Counted from the first letter of the stretch, positions 15,712 to 28,141 are shown. The stretch is 64,000 bases of DNA from Hyphomicrobiales bacterium (GCA_900469965.1 UBZP01000006.1:1-64000); one strand, 5' to 3'. Notes: a model not told the origin generated them from the sequence alone. Program-made: numbers and translations.

Positions 15712-17538
15712 TTGGCACCGCCCATTCTGAAACTCGACGACATCTTCCTGAGCTTCGGCGGCACGCCGCTGCTCGCAGGCGCCAACCTGCAGGTGGAGCC
15801 GGGTGACCGCATCTGCCTGGTCGGCCGCAACGGCTCCGGCAAGTCGACGCTCCTGAAGATCGCCGCAGGCATGGTCGAGGCGCAGTCCGGCGAGGTGTTC
15901 CGCCATCCCTCGGCGACCGTCCGCTATCTCGAGCAGGCCCCGGATTTCGAAGGCTTTGACACGGTCGCCGCCTATGCGGAGGCCGGGCTCGGCCCGGGCG
16001 ACGATCCCTATCGCGTCACCTACCTCCTGTCGCATCTCGGCCTGACCGGCGCGGAGGATCCCGGCACGCTGTCGGGCGGCGAGGCGCGGCGGGCGGCGCT
16101 GGCGCGGGTGCTGGCGCCGGAGCCGGATATCCTTCTGCTCGACGAGCCGACCAACCATCTCGACCTGCCGACCATCGAATGGCTGGAAGACGAGCTGACG
16201 CGGAGCCGCTCGGCGCTCGTCGTCATCTCGCACGACCGCCGGTTCCTGGAGAAGGTCTCCAATGCCACGGTCTGGCTCGACCGCGGCACCTCGCGCCGGC
16301 TCGATCGCGGCTTTGCCCATTTCGAGGCCTGGCGGGACGAGGTGCTGGAGGCGGAAGAGCTGGAGCAGCACAAGCTCGGCAAGGCCATCCAGCGCGAGGA
16401 GCACTGGCTGCGCTACGGCGTGACGGCGCGGCGCAAGCGCAACATGCGCCGCCTCGGCGAGCTGCAGGCCATGCGGTCGCGCCACCGCGGCCACAAGGGG
16501 CCGCAGGGGACGGTGCAGGCGAGCGCATCGGAGGCGCAGGAATCCGGCAAGCTGGTGATCGAGGCCGACAAGGTCACCAAGAGCTATGGCGAGCGGGCGA
16601 TCGTGGCACCCTTCTCGATCCGGGTGCACCGCGGCGACTGCATCGGCCTCGTCGGCCCCAACGGCGCCGGCAAGACGACGCTTCTGAAGATCCTGACCGG
16701 ACAGCTCGCACCCGACAGCGGCACCGTCAAGCTCGGCACCAACCTGGAGATCGCCACGCTCGACCAGCGCCGCGAGGATCTGAACCCCGACGATACGCTG
16801 GCGCACTACCTCACCGACGGGCGCGGCGAGAGCCTGATCGTCAACGGCGAGCAGCGGCACGTGACGGGCTACATGAAGGAATTCCTGTTCCAGCCGGAGC
16901 AGGCCCGCACGCCGATCCGCAACCTTTCCGGCGGCGAGCGCGCGCGGTTGATGCTGGCCCGCATCCTGTCGCGGCCGACCAACCTCCTGATCCTCGACGA
17001 GCCGACCAACGATCTGGACATCGAGACGCTGGACCTCCTGCAGGAGATCGTCGCCGGCTTTGCCGGCACCGTCATCCTCGTCAGCCACGACCGCGACTTT
17101 CTCGACCGCACCGTCTCCTCGACGATCGCCCCGGCCAATCCGGAGGCGCCGGACGGGCGATGGATCGAGTATGCCGGCGGCTATTCCGACATGCTGGCAC
17201 AGCGGCGCGGCGCGATCGAAGAGCGGCGCAGGACGGAGAAGGCGGAGAAGGCCACGTCCGGCGACGGCGCGCCGGTGGAGAAGCCGAGCGAGAAGGGCCG
17301 GGGCAAGCTGTCCTACAAGCAGAAATTCGCGCTCGAAAGCCTGCCGAAGGAGATGGAGAAGATCCAGTCCGAAATCGCCAAGCGCGAGGAGAAGATGGCC
17401 GATCCGATGCTGTTTTCCAAGGACCAGGCTGCCTTCAATCGTCTCGCTTCGGAATTGGAGACGCTGCGGGCCGACCTGACGCGCATGGAAGAGGAATGGC
17501 TCGAGCTGGAGATGCTGCGCGAGGAACTGGAAGGCTGA
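15712..17538 (+). CDS. ABC-F family ATPase, Uup type
   Basis: 608 residues from a TTG at 15712, with AGGAG at 15699-15703 giving normal spacing. Two nucleotide-binding domains in tandem and no membrane segments: the first has GRNGSGKST, LSGGEARR and LLLDEPTNHLDL; the second has GPNGAGKTT, LSGGERAR and LILDEPTNDLDI. After an acidic/basic linker, the last 75 residues form a charged coiled coil (LPKEMEKIQSEIAKREEKM onward), the Uup C-terminal domain that binds branched DNA in E. coli. ABC-F proteins act on the ribosome. It starts three bases after the thiamine pyrophosphokinase stop and is probably co-transcribed with it. Confidence 0.92.
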   Translation: MAPPILKLDDIFLSFGGTPLLAGANLQVEPGDRICLVGRNGSGKSTLLKIAAGMVEAQSGEVFRHPSATVRYLEQAPDFEGFDTVAAYAEAGLGPGDDPYRVTYLLSHLGLTGAEDPGTLSGGEARRAALARVLAPEPDILLLDEPTNHLDLPTIEWLEDELTRSRSALVVISHDRRFLEKVSNATVWLDRGTSRRLDRGFAHFEAWRDEVLEAEELEQHKLGKAIQREEHWLRYGVTARRKRNMRRLGELQAMRSRHRGHKGPQGTVQASASEAQESGKLVIEADKVTKSYGERAIVAPFSIRVHRGDCIGLVGPNGAGKTTLLKILTGQLAPDSGTVKLGTNLEIATLDQRREDLNPDDTLAHYLTDGRGESLIVNGEQRHVTGYMKEFLFQPEQARTPIRNLSGGERARLMLARILSRPTNLLILDEPTNDLDIETLDLLQEIVAGFAGTVILVSHDRDFLDRTVSSTIAPANPEAPDGRWIEYAGGYSDMLAQRRGAIEERRRTEKAEKATSGDGAPVEKPSEKGRGKLSYKQKFALESLPKEMEKIQSEIAKREEKMADPMLFSKDQAAFNRLASELETLRADLTRMEEEWLELEMLREELEG

Positions 17539-17640
17539 AGCGGCTCCCGGTCCGCGCCTTCGCGTGCGACGTCACGAAGCGAGGCCCGGCGATCGCCTGC
17601 AGTGGGAACGGCCGTCCCCGACTGCCGATCGTTCCGGCCG

Positions 17641-18327
17641 TTATGGGCGAATGACGCAGACGCCGGCTTCCCAGCTGCAGCTTGCGGCCCCGGTCTCGGG
17701 CGTCACGACAATGACCTTGGCGCCGTATTGCGGCCGGACCGCCGGGAAGCTGCCGCCGCCGTCGCCATATTCACCGTCGAGATAGAAATAGTTGCCGTTG
17801 CCGGGATCCTCGTAGGCGGAGATCGAGCCGCCGTAGAAATTGTTGCCGAGGCCGGTGCGGTCTTCGCTTCCGCCTCCGGCATAGTAAGGTCTTACCGCGC
17901 CCTCATAGTAGGGGCGGCGCGGGCCCTCGAAGCGCCAGTCCCAGCCCGCCTGTCGGCTGCGGTCCCAGTTGCGATTCCAGTCCCGGTTCCAGTTTCCACG
18001 GTCCCAGCGGGCCCGGTCCCAGTTTCCGGCGTTCCAGCCCCAATGATCCCAGCGGTCGGCGCGGCGCAGCGTCCAGGCCCGGGTGCGCGTGCTCGGCGAG
18101 CGGCGGATGACGTCGCGCGCATCGTCGCGGTCGCGGTGCACATGGTGCCGGCGCCGCCAGTCGTCGTCGCGGCTCCGGTCCGCTCTGCTGGTGCTGTGGG
18201 AGGAAAAACTGCGGTGGCTTGCGCCGTCGTTGCGGTCGCGTGCCTCGGCGATCGGCGAGACGACGAGCGGAAGGGACAGGGCGGCGAGCGCGATTGCAGT
18301 CATGCGGGCTCGGGAAAACAGACTCAT
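17641..18327 (-). CDS. Secreted Trp/Arg/Asn-rich protein of unknown function
   Basis: 228 residues from ATG 18327 with GGAGG upstream. A signal peptide (MSLFSRARMTAIALAALSL to EARD) predicts export. The middle, about residues 30-150, is strongly biased: Arg/Asp/His-rich, then repeated WDR/NWD/NWNR words. The C-terminal 80 residues are ordinary, Gly/Tyr-rich, with two cysteines (ASCSWEAGVCVIRP) that may form a disulfide. I do not recognise a domain. Related low-complexity exported proteins occur in rhizobia, but function is unknown. It is convergent with the ABC-F gene and divergent from sdhC. A 12-bp palindrome lies 17 bases before its start. Confidence 0.7.
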   Translation of the reverse strand: MSLFSRARMTAIALAALSLPLVVSPIAEARDRNDGASHRSFSSHSTSRADRSRDDDWRRRHHVHRDRDDARDVIRRSPSTRTRAWTLRRADRWDHWGWNAGNWDRARWDRGNWNRDWNRNWDRSRQAGWDWRFEGPRRPYYEGAVRPYYAGGGSEDRTGLGNNFYGGSISAYEDPGNGNYFYLDGEYGDGGGSFPAVRPQYGAKVIVVTPETGAASCSWEAGVCVIRP

Positions 18328-18636
18328 TCTGTTTCGCCTCCAGGTTACGCGTAACGGTTCCTGACAATCACTCTGGTTCAAATCGGCTGGAAAGTCACTG
18401 GTTTGGTTAAGAAACCGGTAAGAAATGTTAACAATGGTTAACGTTTTCGGAGGTCCCTCATCATCATACTTTTGTCTTAATCGATTAAATTGATTTTGCC
18501 CGACGATGACACTTGTGGTTCCGCATTCCGGCGATTAAACGTCGCAGGCATTGCATTGCACACAAACGACGTGCAATTCCGGAGCGAAAATGTCCAGATA
18601 TCGGGGCCATTCTCCGGGATTTCCGTGAGGGTTCTG
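18328..18636. promoter_or_regulatory. Divergent control region between the Trp/Arg-rich gene and sdhC
   Basis: 309 AT-richer bases without a gene. Four symmetric elements are visible: GTTACGCGTAAC at 18344-18355; two copies of GTTAAC separated by AATG at 18427-18442; TTAATCGATTAA at 18477-18488; and TTGCAC-N9-GTGCAA at 18556-18576. Any of these may be operators for the sdh operon or the divergent gene. The TTAA-N6-TTAA spacing in the second is one base short of the CtrA consensus. No confident -35/-10 pair was chosen. Confidence 0.5.
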
Positions 18637-19029
18637 ATGACGAACGTCACAAAAGGCCGGCCGCTCTCGCCGCATCTCCAGATTTACAAGCCAATTCCCA
18701 CCATGGTCATGTCGATCGTCCATCGCATCACCGGCGGCGCGCTCTATTTCGGCACGGTGCTCGTGGCCTGGTGGCTGATCGCGGCATCGATGGGCGAGGC
18801 CTATTTCAATTGGGTCAGCTGGTTCTTCGGCACCTGGATCGGCATGCTGATCCTGCTCGGCTACACCTGGGTGCTGTTCCACCACATGGTCGGCGGCTTC
18901 CGACACTTCGCATGGGATACGGGACACGGCTACGAGAAGCACTTCGCCACGAAGGTCGCGAAGGCGTCGCTGGTCATATCGCTTGCATTGACGGTGCTGG
19001 TCTGGGCGATCGGCTTTCTGGTGCGCTGA
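18637..19029 (+). CDS. sdhC: Succinate dehydrogenase cytochrome b556 subunit
   Basis: 130 residues from ATG 18637. Family signatures are RPLSPHLQIYKP and MSIVHRITG near the N-terminus and the heme-ligand region HHMVGGFRHFAWDTGHG. Three transmembrane helices are visible. It anchors complex II and carries part of the quinone site and heme b. First gene of sdhCDAB; sdhD starts 12 bases later. In-frame sequence 5' of ATG 18637 does not resemble SdhC. Confidence 0.96.
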   Translation: MTNVTKGRPLSPHLQIYKPIPTMVMSIVHRITGGALYFGTVLVAWWLIAASMGEAYFNWVSWFFGTWIGMLILLGYTWVLFHHMVGGFRHFAWDTGHGYEKHFATKVAKASLVISLALTVLVWAIGFLVR

Positions 19030-19041
19030 GGAACAACTGAC

Positions 19042-19422
19042 ATGGATATGCGTACACCTCTCGGCCGCGTTCGCGGCCTTGGCTCGGCCAAGGAAGGAAC
19101 GGAGCACTTCTGGCGCCAGCGGCTGACGGCGGTCTCCAACGTGCCGCTGATGCTCTTCTTCGTGGGCTTCCTCGTCTGTTACGCCGGCGCGCCCTATGCA
19201 GAGGTCCGGGCGGCGCTGTCACACCCGATCGTCGCCGTGCTGATGGTCCTGGTCGTGCTGTCCGCGCTCTATCACATGAAGCTCGGCATGCAGGTCATCA
19301 TCGAGGACTATGTTCACGCTGAAGGCGTCAAGATCGCCCTCCTCATGCTCAATACCTTCTTTGCGGTCCTGGTCGGCGGGCTCTGTCTTTTCGCCGTCCT
19401 GAAGATCGCCTTCGCAGGATAA
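19042..19422 (+). CDS. sdhD: Succinate dehydrogenase membrane anchor subunit
   Basis: 126 residues. The N-terminus [19 protein letters not shown] is the typical alphaproteobacterial SdhD start, and [17 protein letters not shown] contains the conserved heme His and quinone-site Asp-Tyr. Three transmembrane helices. With SdhC it holds the catalytic SdhAB dimer at the inner membrane and passes electrons to ubiquinone. Six bases separate it from sdhA. Confidence 0.96.
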   Translation: MDMRTPLGRVRGLGSAKEGTEHFWRQRLTAVSNVPLMLFFVGFLVCYAGAPYAEVRAALSHPIVAVLMVLVVLSALYHMKLGMQVIIEDYVHAEGVKIALLMLNTFFAVLVGGLCLFAVLKIAFAG

Positions 19423-19428
19423 TTCACC

Positions 19429-21270
19429 ATGGCACCGAATTCCTCGCCGGCGACAAACGGCAAAGCCTACCAGTATGTGGATCACGCCTTCGATGTGGTC
19501 GTCGTCGGCGCGGGCGGCGCGGGCTTGCGCGCGACCCTCGGCATGGCCGAGCAGGGCCTGAAGACGGCCTGCATCACCAAGGTGTTCCCGACCCGCTCGC
19601 ACACCGTCGCAGCCCAGGGCGGCATCGCCGCCTCGCTGCAGAACATGACGCCGGACAGCTGGCAGTGGCACCTCTACGACACCGTCAAGGGCTCGGACTG
19701 GCTCGGCGACGTCGACGCCATGCAGTATCTCGCCATGGAAGCGCCGAAGGCGGTCTATGAGCTCGAGCACTACGGCGTGCCGTTCTCGCGCAACGAGGAA
19801 GGCAAGATCTACCAGCGCCCGTTCGGCGGCCACATGCAGAACTACGGCGAGGGGCCGCCGGTGCAGCGCACCTGCGCGGTCGCCGACCGCACCGGCCACG
19901 CCATCCTGCACACGCTCTACGGCCAGTCGCTGCGCAACAATGCCGAATTCTTCATCGAGTACTTCGCGCTCGACCTGATCATGTCGGCCGACGGCCGCTG
20001 CACCGGCGTCGTCGCCTGGAACCTGGACGACGGCACGATCCACCGCTTCTCCGCCAAGATGGTGGTGCTGGCGACCGGCGGCTATGGCCGCGCCTACTTC
20101 TCGGCGACCTCGGCGCACACCTGCACCGGCGACGGCGGCGGCATGATCGCGCGCGCCGGCCTGCCGCTGCAGGACATGGAGTTCGTGCAGTTCCACCCGA
20201 CCGGCATCTACGGCTCCGGCTGCCTGATCACCGAGGGCGCCCGCGGCGAGGGCGGCTATCTCGTCAATTCCGAGGGCGAGCGCTTCATGGAGCGCTATGC
20301 GCCGTCGGCGAAGGACCTTGCCTCGCGCGACGTGGTCTCTCGCTGCATGACGCTGGAGATCCGCGAGGGCCGCGGCGTCGGCAAGAACAAGGATCACATC
20401 TTCCTGCATCTCGACCACCTGGACCCGGCGGTGCTGCACGAGCGCCTGCCCGGTATTTCGGAAAGCGCGAAGATCTTCGCCGGCGTCGACGTCACCCGCG
20501 AGCCGATCCCGGTCCTGCCCACCGTCCACTACAACATGGGCGGCATTCCGACGAACTTCTGGGGCGAGGTGCTCAACGCCGACAGCGCCAATCCGGAGCG
20601 CATCGCGCCCGGCCTGATGGCGGTCGGCGAGGCCGGCTGCGCCTCGGTGCACGGCGCCAACCGGCTGGGCTCCAACTCTTTGATCGACCTCGTGGTCTTC
20701 GGCCGCGCCGCGGCGATCCGGGCCGGTGAAGTCATCGACCGGTCCGAGCCGATCCCCGCGCTCGACAAGGCGGCCTGCGACAGGATCATGGAGCGCTTCG
20801 ACCGGCTGCGCTTTGCCAACGGCAGCACGCCGACGGCGGTGCTGCGCGACAAGATGCAGCGCACCATGCAGGACGACGCGGCCGTGTTCCGCACCCAGGA
20901 ATCGCTGGAGAACGGCTGCCGCCGCATGAAGGAGATCTGGGGCGAGATGGCCGACATCAAGGTCTCCGACCGGTCGCTGATCTGGAATTCCGATCTGGTC
21001 GAAACGCTGGAACTGGAAAACCTCATGGCCAACGCGATCACGACGGTCGTCGGCGCCGAGGCACGCAAGGAGAGCCGCGGCTCCCACGCGCGCGAGGACT
21101 ACACGTCCGGCCCCTTCGGCGGCCGCGACGACGTCAACTGGCGCAAGCACACGCTCGCCTGGGTCGATGCGGACGGCAACGTCAAGCTCGACTACCGGCC
21201 GGTCCATACCGACCTCATCGCCGAAGGGATCGATCCGAAGAAGATCGAGCCCAAGGCCCGCGTCTACTGA
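19429..21270 (+). CDS. sdhA: Succinate dehydrogenase flavoprotein subunit
   Basis: 613 residues. The FAD-binding GAGGAGLRA is at about 27-35, and [11 protein letters not shown] contains His58, the residue expected to bind FAD covalently. Substrate-site segments [11 protein letters not shown] and [14 protein letters not shown] are present. It oxidises succinate to fumarate at the cytoplasmic face of complex II, linking the TCA cycle to the quinone pool. Third gene of the sdh operon; sdhB follows after 18 bases. Confidence 0.97.
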   Translation: MAPNSSPATNGKAYQYVDHAFDVVVVGAGGAGLRATLGMAEQGLKTACITKVFPTRSHTVAAQGGIAASLQNMTPDSWQWHLYDTVKGSDWLGDVDAMQYLAMEAPKAVYELEHYGVPFSRNEEGKIYQRPFGGHMQNYGEGPPVQRTCAVADRTGHAILHTLYGQSLRNNAEFFIEYFALDLIMSADGRCTGVVAWNLDDGTIHRFSAKMVVLATGGYGRAYFSATSAHTCTGDGGGMIARAGLPLQDMEFVQFHPTGIYGSGCLITEGARGEGGYLVNSEGERFMERYAPSAKDLASRDVVSRCMTLEIREGRGVGKNKDHIFLHLDHLDPAVLHERLPGISESAKIFAGVDVTREPIPVLPTVHYNMGGIPTNFWGEVLNADSANPERIAPGLMAVGEAGCASVHGANRLGSNSLIDLVVFGRAAAIRAGEVIDRSEPIPALDKAACDRIMERFDRLRFANGSTPTAVLRDKMQRTMQDDAAVFRTQESLENGCRRMKEIWGEMADIKVSDRSLIWNSDLVETLELENLMANAITTVVGAEARKESRGSHAREDYTSGPFGGRDDVNWRKHTLAWVDADGNVKLDYRPVHTDLIAEGIDPKKIEPKARVY

Positions 21271-21288
21271 TCGTAAGGCAAGCTGGAC

Positions 21289-22068
21289 ATGGTTGAACTC
21301 GCTCTTCCCAAGAACTCGCAGATCACCGAAGGCAAGGTCTGGCCGAAGCCGGCCGGCGCCACCAACACCCGCGAGTTCCGCGTCTACCGCTGGAGCCCGG
21401 ACGACGGCAAGAACCCGTCGATCGACACCTTCTATGTCGATATCGACGACTGCGGCCCGATGGTGCTGGACGCGCTGCTCTACATCAAGAACAAGATCGA
21501 TCCGACGCTGACCTTGCGCCGCTCCTGCCGCGAGGGCATCTGCGGTTCCTGCGCGATGAACATCGACGGCACCAACACGCTCGCCTGCACCAAGGGCATG
21601 GACGAGGTGAAGGGCGCGGTGAAGATCTACCCGCTGCCGCACATGCCCGTCGTCAAGGACCTGGTGCCGGACCTGACGCACTTCTACGCCCAGCACCGCT
21701 CGATCGAGCCCTGGCTGAAGACGGTGTCGCCGACGCCGGCCAAGGAATGGAAGCAGAGCCACGAGGACCGCCAGAAGCTCGACGGCCTCTACGAGTGCAT
21801 CCTGTGCGCCTGCTGCTCGACTTCCTGTCCGAGCTACTGGTGGAACGGCGACCGCTATCTCGGCCCCGCCGTGCTGCTGCAGGCCTATCGCTGGCTGATC
21901 GACAGCAGAGACGAGGCCACCGGCGAGCGCCTCGACAACCTCGAGGACCCCTTCCGCCTCTATCGCTGCCATACGATCATGAACTGCGCCCAGGCCTGCC
22001 CGAAGGGTCTGAACCCGGCCAAGGCGATCGGCGAGATCAAGAAGATGCTGGTCGAGCGGCGGCTCTGA
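21289..22068 (+). CDS. sdhB: Succinate dehydrogenase iron-sulfur subunit
   Basis: 259 residues. The [2Fe-2S] site is [16 protein letters not shown] plus the downstream TLAC. The C-terminal domain has [12 protein letters not shown] for [4Fe-4S] and [17 protein letters not shown] for [3Fe-4S]. It carries electrons from SdhA flavin to the membrane quinone site. Last sdh gene; the unrelated nucleotidyltransferase gene begins only four bases after its stop. Confidence 0.97.
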   Translation: MVELALPKNSQITEGKVWPKPAGATNTREFRVYRWSPDDGKNPSIDTFYVDIDDCGPMVLDALLYIKNKIDPTLTLRRSCREGICGSCAMNIDGTNTLACTKGMDEVKGAVKIYPLPHMPVVKDLVPDLTHFYAQHRSIEPWLKTVSPTPAKEWKQSHEDRQKLDGLYECILCACCSTSCPSYWWNGDRYLGPAVLLQAYRWLIDSRDEATGERLDNLEDPFRLYRCHTIMNCAQACPKGLNPAKAIGEIKKMLVERRL

Positions 22069-22072
22069 CCCA

Positions 22073-22876
22073 ATGTTGGACGGCTTTGCTCCGGACGCAG
22101 TCAGGGAGATACGTCGTCGACTGGACAGCGTGCGCAACCAGGGCATTCGGATCGGCTTTGCGGTGGAGAGCGGCAGTCGCGCGTGGGGCTTCCCATCGCC
22201 GGACAGCGACTACGACTGCCGTTTTGTCTACATCCGTCCAGTCGTCGATCACCTGCGGCTCGATGCCGTTCGCGATGTGATCGAGTTTCCTATAGTCGGT
22301 CTCATCGACACGGGTGGTTGGGATCTGCGCAAGGCGCTGCAACTGGCGCTGGCGGGCAATGCAGTGATCGTCGAGTGGCTGAAATCTCCCCTCATCTACG
22401 AAGAGGAGCCCGGCTTCAGGGCGAGGATGACCTCCCTGCTTGATGAGGTCATGGACCCCCGCAGGGTCGCCAGGCACTACATAGGACTGCTTCAGAAGCA
22501 TGCGGGCGATCGGCTCGAGACAGCCAGGCTCAAGAAATTCCTTTATGCGTTGCGGCCGGCAATAGCTCTCAATTGGATGGCCGCTAACGAGTACCGTTCT
22601 TTGCCGCCCATGAGGATGCAAGATTGCATGGAGGGCGCGGGCCTTTCAGATGCCGTGTATCAGGAGACGCTGTCGCTGATCGAAACCAAGATGCGCACCC
22701 GCGAGATGGGCGAGGGTCTGCCGCATCCCATCCTGCAGGCCTTTGTAGCTGATACGCTTGCCCAGTTCGCTGGTCCTTCTCAACGAGAGTGGCGTACGGA
22801 GCCAGACGAGGAGGCTCGCAAGGCGAAGGTGGAGGCATTTTACCGCGGGGAAGTCCTTGGACGGGCGCCGCAATAA
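22073..22876 (+). CDS. RlaP/YcgL-like nucleotidyltransferase
   Basis: 267 residues. The nucleotidyltransferase core has the helical-turn motif GSRAWGFPSPDSDYD with the DxD metal ligands, the pattern of the family Pfam calls RlaP (RNA-ligase-associated or YcgL-like). Family members are predicted to transfer nucleotides to RNA or protein; the substrate is unknown, and no RNA ligase gene is next to it. Third codon positions look richer in A and T than in the sdh genes. It starts four bases after sdhB with no good Shine-Dalgarno of its own, so it may be read from the sdh transcript. Acquisition by transfer is possible but not shown. Confidence 0.78.
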   Translation: MLDGFAPDAVREIRRRLDSVRNQGIRIGFAVESGSRAWGFPSPDSDYDCRFVYIRPVVDHLRLDAVRDVIEFPIVGLIDTGGWDLRKALQLALAGNAVIVEWLKSPLIYEEEPGFRARMTSLLDEVMDPRRVARHYIGLLQKHAGDRLETARLKKFLYALRPAIALNWMAANEYRSLPPMRMQDCMEGAGLSDAVYQETLSLIETKMRTREMGEGLPHPILQAFVADTLAQFAGPSQREWRTEPDEEARKAKVEAFYRGEVLGRAPQ

Positions 22877-23035
22877 GGCCCAGTCGGTCGCGTGGCGATC
22901 AGCTGCAGCCTCTTCGTCAAGAGCGGCTCGGGCGCGAAACATGATGGCTAACACTTGATTTAAACCGTCGATTCACGGTAATCCGCCATGATTGTCGCGT
23001 ATCCACAGCATCGACGAAGGGGCAGGAGTTTCGAC

Positions 23036-23587
23036 ATGCGGATTGTACAGGTGGCAGGCGGACTGATGATGGCGCTTGCGCTGGCAGGCTGCCAGCGGAC
23101 TTCGATGGGCGGCATCGACACGCAGCCGGCGGCACCGCTGCAGCCCGCACCGGTCGGCACCGTCTCGTCCAGCCAGCTTCCCGATCCCTCCACCAGCACC
23201 ACCGGCGCTTCGCAGTTCCCCGCCGCCCCGACCACCGACACCGCCATGGCGACGCCCGGCGCGGGCGGCGTTCCGGGAGCCGATGCCGGCGCGTCGGCCG
23301 CGGCGATGGACGTCAAGAAGGAGGCGATGGTCGGCAACTGGCGCGTCAGCAACGGTCCGACCTCCTGCGACATGTTCCTGACCCTGACCAATCTCGGCTC
23401 CGGCTCGCGCGGCGGCACCCGCGGCTGCGCCGGCGAACTGACGCAGATGGGCTCCTGGGAAGTGGCCGGCAAGCAGGTCGTCCTGAAGAACCGCGACGGC
23501 AACGAGATCGCCCGTCTCTACCGGACCGCCGACTCGCGCTTCGACGGCTCCACCAGCGGCGGCCAGCCGATCAGCCTGTCGCGCTGA
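23036..23587 (+). CDS. Omp19/Inh-like outer-membrane lipoprotein (AprI/Inh domain)
   Basis: 183 residues from ATG 23036 with GGCAGGAG upstream. The signal peptide ends in a lipobox, LALAGC, so it should be a lipoprotein. A Pro/Ala/Thr/Ser-rich linker of about 70 residues follows, then a C-terminal domain beginning [20 protein letters not shown], with a Cys pair (SCDMF, GCAGEL). This matches the AprI/Inh protease-inhibitor fold of Brucella Omp19. A role as surface lipoprotein or protease inhibitor is inferred from that similarity. It is followed after 36 bases by zapE. Confidence 0.8.
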   Translation: MRIVQVAGGLMMALALAGCQRTSMGGIDTQPAAPLQPAPVGTVSSSQLPDPSTSTTGASQFPAAPTTDTAMATPGAGGVPGADAGASAAAMDVKKEAMVGNWRVSNGPTSCDMFLTLTNLGSGSRGGTRGCAGELTQMGSWEVAGKQVVLKNRDGNEIARLYRTADSRFDGSTSGGQPISLSR

Positions 23588-23623
23588 TCCGACGAAAACC
23601 ATCCCTCACGGAGATCGTCTGTC

Positions 23624-24811
23624 GTGCCCATGAAGCAGGATTGGGACAAGGTCTCCGCCTATCCGGAACACGGCGTCACCGACAAGCTGATGGCGAAGGT
23701 GGCCGCAGGCGAGATGCAGCCCGATCCGCTGCAGGCGGCGATGGCGCAGCGGTTCGACGTGCTGCTCGAGGCCATCCAGGCGCAGCGGCCGGCGCGCAAG
23801 TCGAGCGCGCTCGGCTGGCTGTTCGCGACGCGCAAGCCCGAGAAATCCGCAGTTCCGCGCGGCCTCTACATCCATGGCGGGGTCGGGCGCGGCAAGACCA
23901 TGCTGATGGACCTGTTCTTCTCACTCGTGCCGATCAAGCGCAAGCGGCGGGCGCATTTCCATGAGTTCATGGCCGATGTGCACGACCGCATCCACCAGCA
24001 TCGCCTGAAACTGAAGAACGGCGAAACCAAGCAGGCCGATCCGGTGCCGCCGGTGGCCGAGGCGCTGATCGCCGAGGCGCGGCTTCTGTGCTTCGACGAG
24101 TTTTCGGTGACGGACATCGCCGATGCGATGATCCTGTCGCGGCTGTTTTCGGAGCTGTTCGCGCGCGGCTGCATCCTGGTCGCGACCTCGAATGTCGAGC
24201 CCGACAATCTCTATAAGGACGGCCTCAACCGCGGCCTGTTCCTGCCTTTCGTCGATCTTCTCAAGAAGCACGTCGACATCGTCGCGCTGGATTCGGGGAC
24301 GGACTACCGGCTGGAGAAGGACGAGGGCCTGCCGGTCTTCCGGCATCCGCTCGGTGCGGAGGCGGACCGGGCCATGGACAAGGCCTGGGAGCGGGAGACG
24401 GCAGGGGCCGAAGCGGCGCCGGCGACGATCGGCTTCCGGGGGCGCAAGATCGCCGTGCCTGCGGCGGCCGGACGCGCGGCGCGCTTCTCCTTCGCAGACC
24501 TCTGCGAGAAGCCCATGGGGGCGGCCGACTATCTTGCGGTCCTTCAGCGCTACGACACGATCTTCCTCGACCACATCCCCCTTCTCGGCCCGGATCGGCG
24601 CAACGAAACGAAGCGCTTCATCAACCTGGTCGACACGATCTACGATCACGGCGCCCGCCTGTTCGCCTCCGCCGCCGCGGCGCCGGAGAGCCTGCTCGTC
24701 GCCAAGAAGGGGACGGAGGGCTTCGAGTTCGACCGGACGGTTTCCAGGCTGATCGAGATCAGGAGCGTCGAGTACGCGGAGAACCATCGGCGCAATGCTG
24801 CCGAATTATGA
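23624..24811 (+). CDS. zapE: Cell division protein ZapE (AFG1-like ATPase)
   Basis: 395 residues from GTG 23624 (GGAG upstream); ATG 23630 two codons later is equally possible. Walker A is GGVGRGKTMLMD and Walker B LLCFDEFSVTDIAD; sensor-like ILVATSNVEPDNLY follows. This is the AFG1/ZapE family: in E. coli ZapE interacts with FtsZ at the constricting septum, and the mitochondrial homologue acts in protein quality control. The C-terminal half has FLDHIPLLGPDRRNETKRF, a family hallmark. It lies immediately upstream of mdh, separated by a region with a large palindrome. Confidence 0.92.
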   Translation: MPMKQDWDKVSAYPEHGVTDKLMAKVAAGEMQPDPLQAAMAQRFDVLLEAIQAQRPARKSSALGWLFATRKPEKSAVPRGLYIHGGVGRGKTMLMDLFFSLVPIKRKRRAHFHEFMADVHDRIHQHRLKLKNGETKQADPVPPVAEALIAEARLLCFDEFSVTDIADAMILSRLFSELFARGCILVATSNVEPDNLYKDGLNRGLFLPFVDLLKKHVDIVALDSGTDYRLEKDEGLPVFRHPLGAEADRAMDKAWERETAGAEAAPATIGFRGRKIAVPAAAGRAARFSFADLCEKPMGAADYLAVLQRYDTIFLDHIPLLGPDRRNETKRFINLVDTIYDHGARLFASAAAAPESLLVAKKGTEGFEFDRTVSRLIEIRSVEYAENHRRNAAEL

Positions 24812-24825
24812 CGATCTAGCGACGG

Positions 24826-24851
24826 AAATTCTTACGTTTACGTAAGAATTT
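24826..24851. repeat. Perfect 26-bp palindrome between zapE and mdh
   Basis: Two 12-base arms, 24826-24837 and 24840-24851, are exact reverse complements around a 2-base centre (left arm AAATTCTTACGT). It is AT-rich and is followed by TGAG rather than a T-run, so it is poor as a terminator and better as a protein-binding site. It starts 15 bases after the zapE stop and ends about 140 bases before mdh. Confidence 0.7.
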
Positions 24852-24865
24852 TGAGTTCTAACCGA

Positions 24866-24893
24866 TTGAAATACCTGGGTCGGAAAGTATTAG
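24866..24893 (+). promoter_or_regulatory. Candidate promoter of mdh-sucCDAB
   Basis: TTGAAA (24866-24871) and TATTAG (24888-24893) with a 16-base spacer lie just downstream of the 26-bp palindrome. Both boxes are partial matches, so this is only a plausible housekeeping promoter. It would give a leader of roughly 90 bases before the mdh ATG. Confidence 0.3.
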
Positions 24894-24919
24894 TTGATAT
24901 TTAAGGCTTTGGGCGCTAA

Positions 24920-25954
<1,035 letters not shown>

Positions 25955-25984
25955 TCGCTTCGGCCAAGAGAGAGGGATTTTTCC

Positions 25985-27178
<1,194 letters not shown>

Positions 27179-27196
27179 TCCGGAAGGACCGAAAGA

Positions 27197-28102
<906 letters not shown>

Positions 28103-28116
28103 GACTGACGATCGAA

Positions 28117-28141
28117 GGCGGTCGGCCGATGGCCGGCCGCC
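28117..28141 (+). other. GC-rich hairpin between sucD and sucA
   Basis: Imperfect stem GGCGGTCGGCC / GGCCGGCCGCC with a 3-base loop. No T-run follows. It might stabilise the sucCD message or attenuate read-through into sucA; its effect cannot be judged from sequence alone. Confidence 0.4.

Noticed and set aside
18427-18442. CtrA binding site upstream of sdhC
   Set aside because: The spacing is TTAA-N6-TTAA, one base short of the N7 consensus.
19219-22146. Open frame of about 975 codons on the minus strand opposite sdhD-sdhA-sdhB
   Set aside because: It covers three well-conserved genes on the other strand and shows no domain; it arises from codon bias.
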